Shown here piece after piece: positions 7,698 to 7,747 of a DNA stretch of 7,747 nucleotides. This DNA is from Bacilli bacterium (GTDB lineage: Bacteria > Bacillota_I > Bacilli_A > RFN20 > CAG-288). Every line of letters begins with the position of its first letter. Position 1 is the first letter of the stretch. The DNA is taken from contig JAQWCB010000037.1 of assembly GCA_028707375.1 (NCBI GenBank), forward strand, positions 1-7,747. The letters are read 5' to 3'. The translations under genes and the position numbers were made by a program. The notes under the pieces are model-generated. The model was given only the letters and a program-made list of their open reading frames with translations. It did not search any database and was not told the origin of the DNA.

Positions 7698-7719
7698 CGT
7701 TTTATCGACAGGGAAAAAA

Positions 7720-7747
7720 ATGAAACAATATTTGTCGTTGCTTGACC
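7720..7747 (+). CDS. thyA: Thymidylate synthase, N-terminal fragment cut by the window edge
   Basis: Only nine codons are present, reading MKQYLSLLD. This closely matches the conserved N-terminus of ThyA-type thymidylate synthases (MKQYLELM in Escherichia coli and MKQYLDL-type starts in Bacteroidota). ThyA methylates dUMP to dTMP using methylene-tetrahydrofolate in the cytoplasm. The call is supported by a well-placed housekeeping promoter directly upstream and an A-rich leader. It is divergent from the sigma-factor gene and is functionally unrelated to the uptake locus. With so few residues visible, the identification rests on the N-terminal motif alone; the catalytic Cys lies outside the window. 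Confidence 0.65.

Larger units (their letters stand above)
7378..7719. other. Divergent intergenic region between sigma gene and thyA
   Basis: This 342-bp stretch must carry the start signals for both divergent genes. The plus-strand promoter of thyA is clear and listed separately. For the sigma gene only a weak minus-strand box, TATTTTTA (about 7421-7428), is visible, with no good -33 partner. A 13-bp palindrome TACTTATTAAGTA lies at 7458-7470. The 11-mer GAAATCTTCAA occurs twice, at 7541-7551 and 7592-7602, and the second copy is part of the symmetric TTGAA-ATC-TTCAA (7590-7602). A plus-strand frame is open across 7508-7723 but lacks a good start and recognisable content, so it is not called as a gene. 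Confidence 0.5.

Noticed and set aside
7508..7723. 71-codon plus-strand open frame starting with TTG, whose TGA overlaps the thyA ATG as ATGA
   Set aside because: It has no recognisable motif or good start context, and it runs through the clear thyA promoter at 7666-7697. The ATGA overlap looks like coupling but can be explained by chance.
1..7747. CRISPR arrays, tRNA or rRNA genes, insertion sequences, integrase sites
   Set aside because: No regularly spaced repeats, no transposase or integrase coding, no terminal inverted repeats with target duplications and no tRNA-like cloverleaf were seen.

Overview
This window is a Bacteroidota-type nutrient-uptake locus, probably from the Bacteroidales. 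The evidence is a SusC/SusD outer-membrane pair, a FecR anti-sigma factor with a DUF4974-like C-terminus, an ECF sigma factor, a TAnnTTTG promoter box, A-rich leaders without Shine-Dalgarno sequences, and an AT-rich composition. Placement below order is a guess; the low GC would fit Dysgonomonas or a relative.

Layout, right to left on the minus strand: an ECF sigma factor (7377-6859), a 63-bp gap, a FecR-type anti-sigma factor (6795-5614), a 110-bp gap dominated by a perfect hairpin, an STN-domain SusC-like TonB-dependent transporter (5503-2141), a 13-bp gap, a SusD-like surface lipoprotein (2127-319), and then a terminator-like hairpin (294-263). On the plus strand at the right edge are the first nine codons of a probable thymidylate synthase gene (thyA, from 7720) with a Bacteroidota housekeeping promoter in front. 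The 342-bp divergent region separates thyA from the sigma factor gene. The left-edge ~260 bp holds no gene that can be called with confidence.

The four minus-strand genes look like one complete trans-envelope signalling and uptake module. In the model known for this family, a ligand (usually a glycan) is captured by SusD and imported by SusC using TonB energy. The N-terminal STN domain of SusC reports occupancy to the periplasmic part of FecR, which releases or activates the ECF sigma factor, and this in turn raises susC/susD transcription. No degradative enzyme lies in the window, so the substrate cannot be named.

The architecture itself is well known and I see no new system. The items most worth a second look are non-coding. 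One is a nearly identical inverted repeat that occurs in the susC signal-sequence codons and again at the left edge, both times in frame over Ile-Pro-Phe. Another is the hairpin directly after the fecR stop codon, whose T-tract points against the operon.
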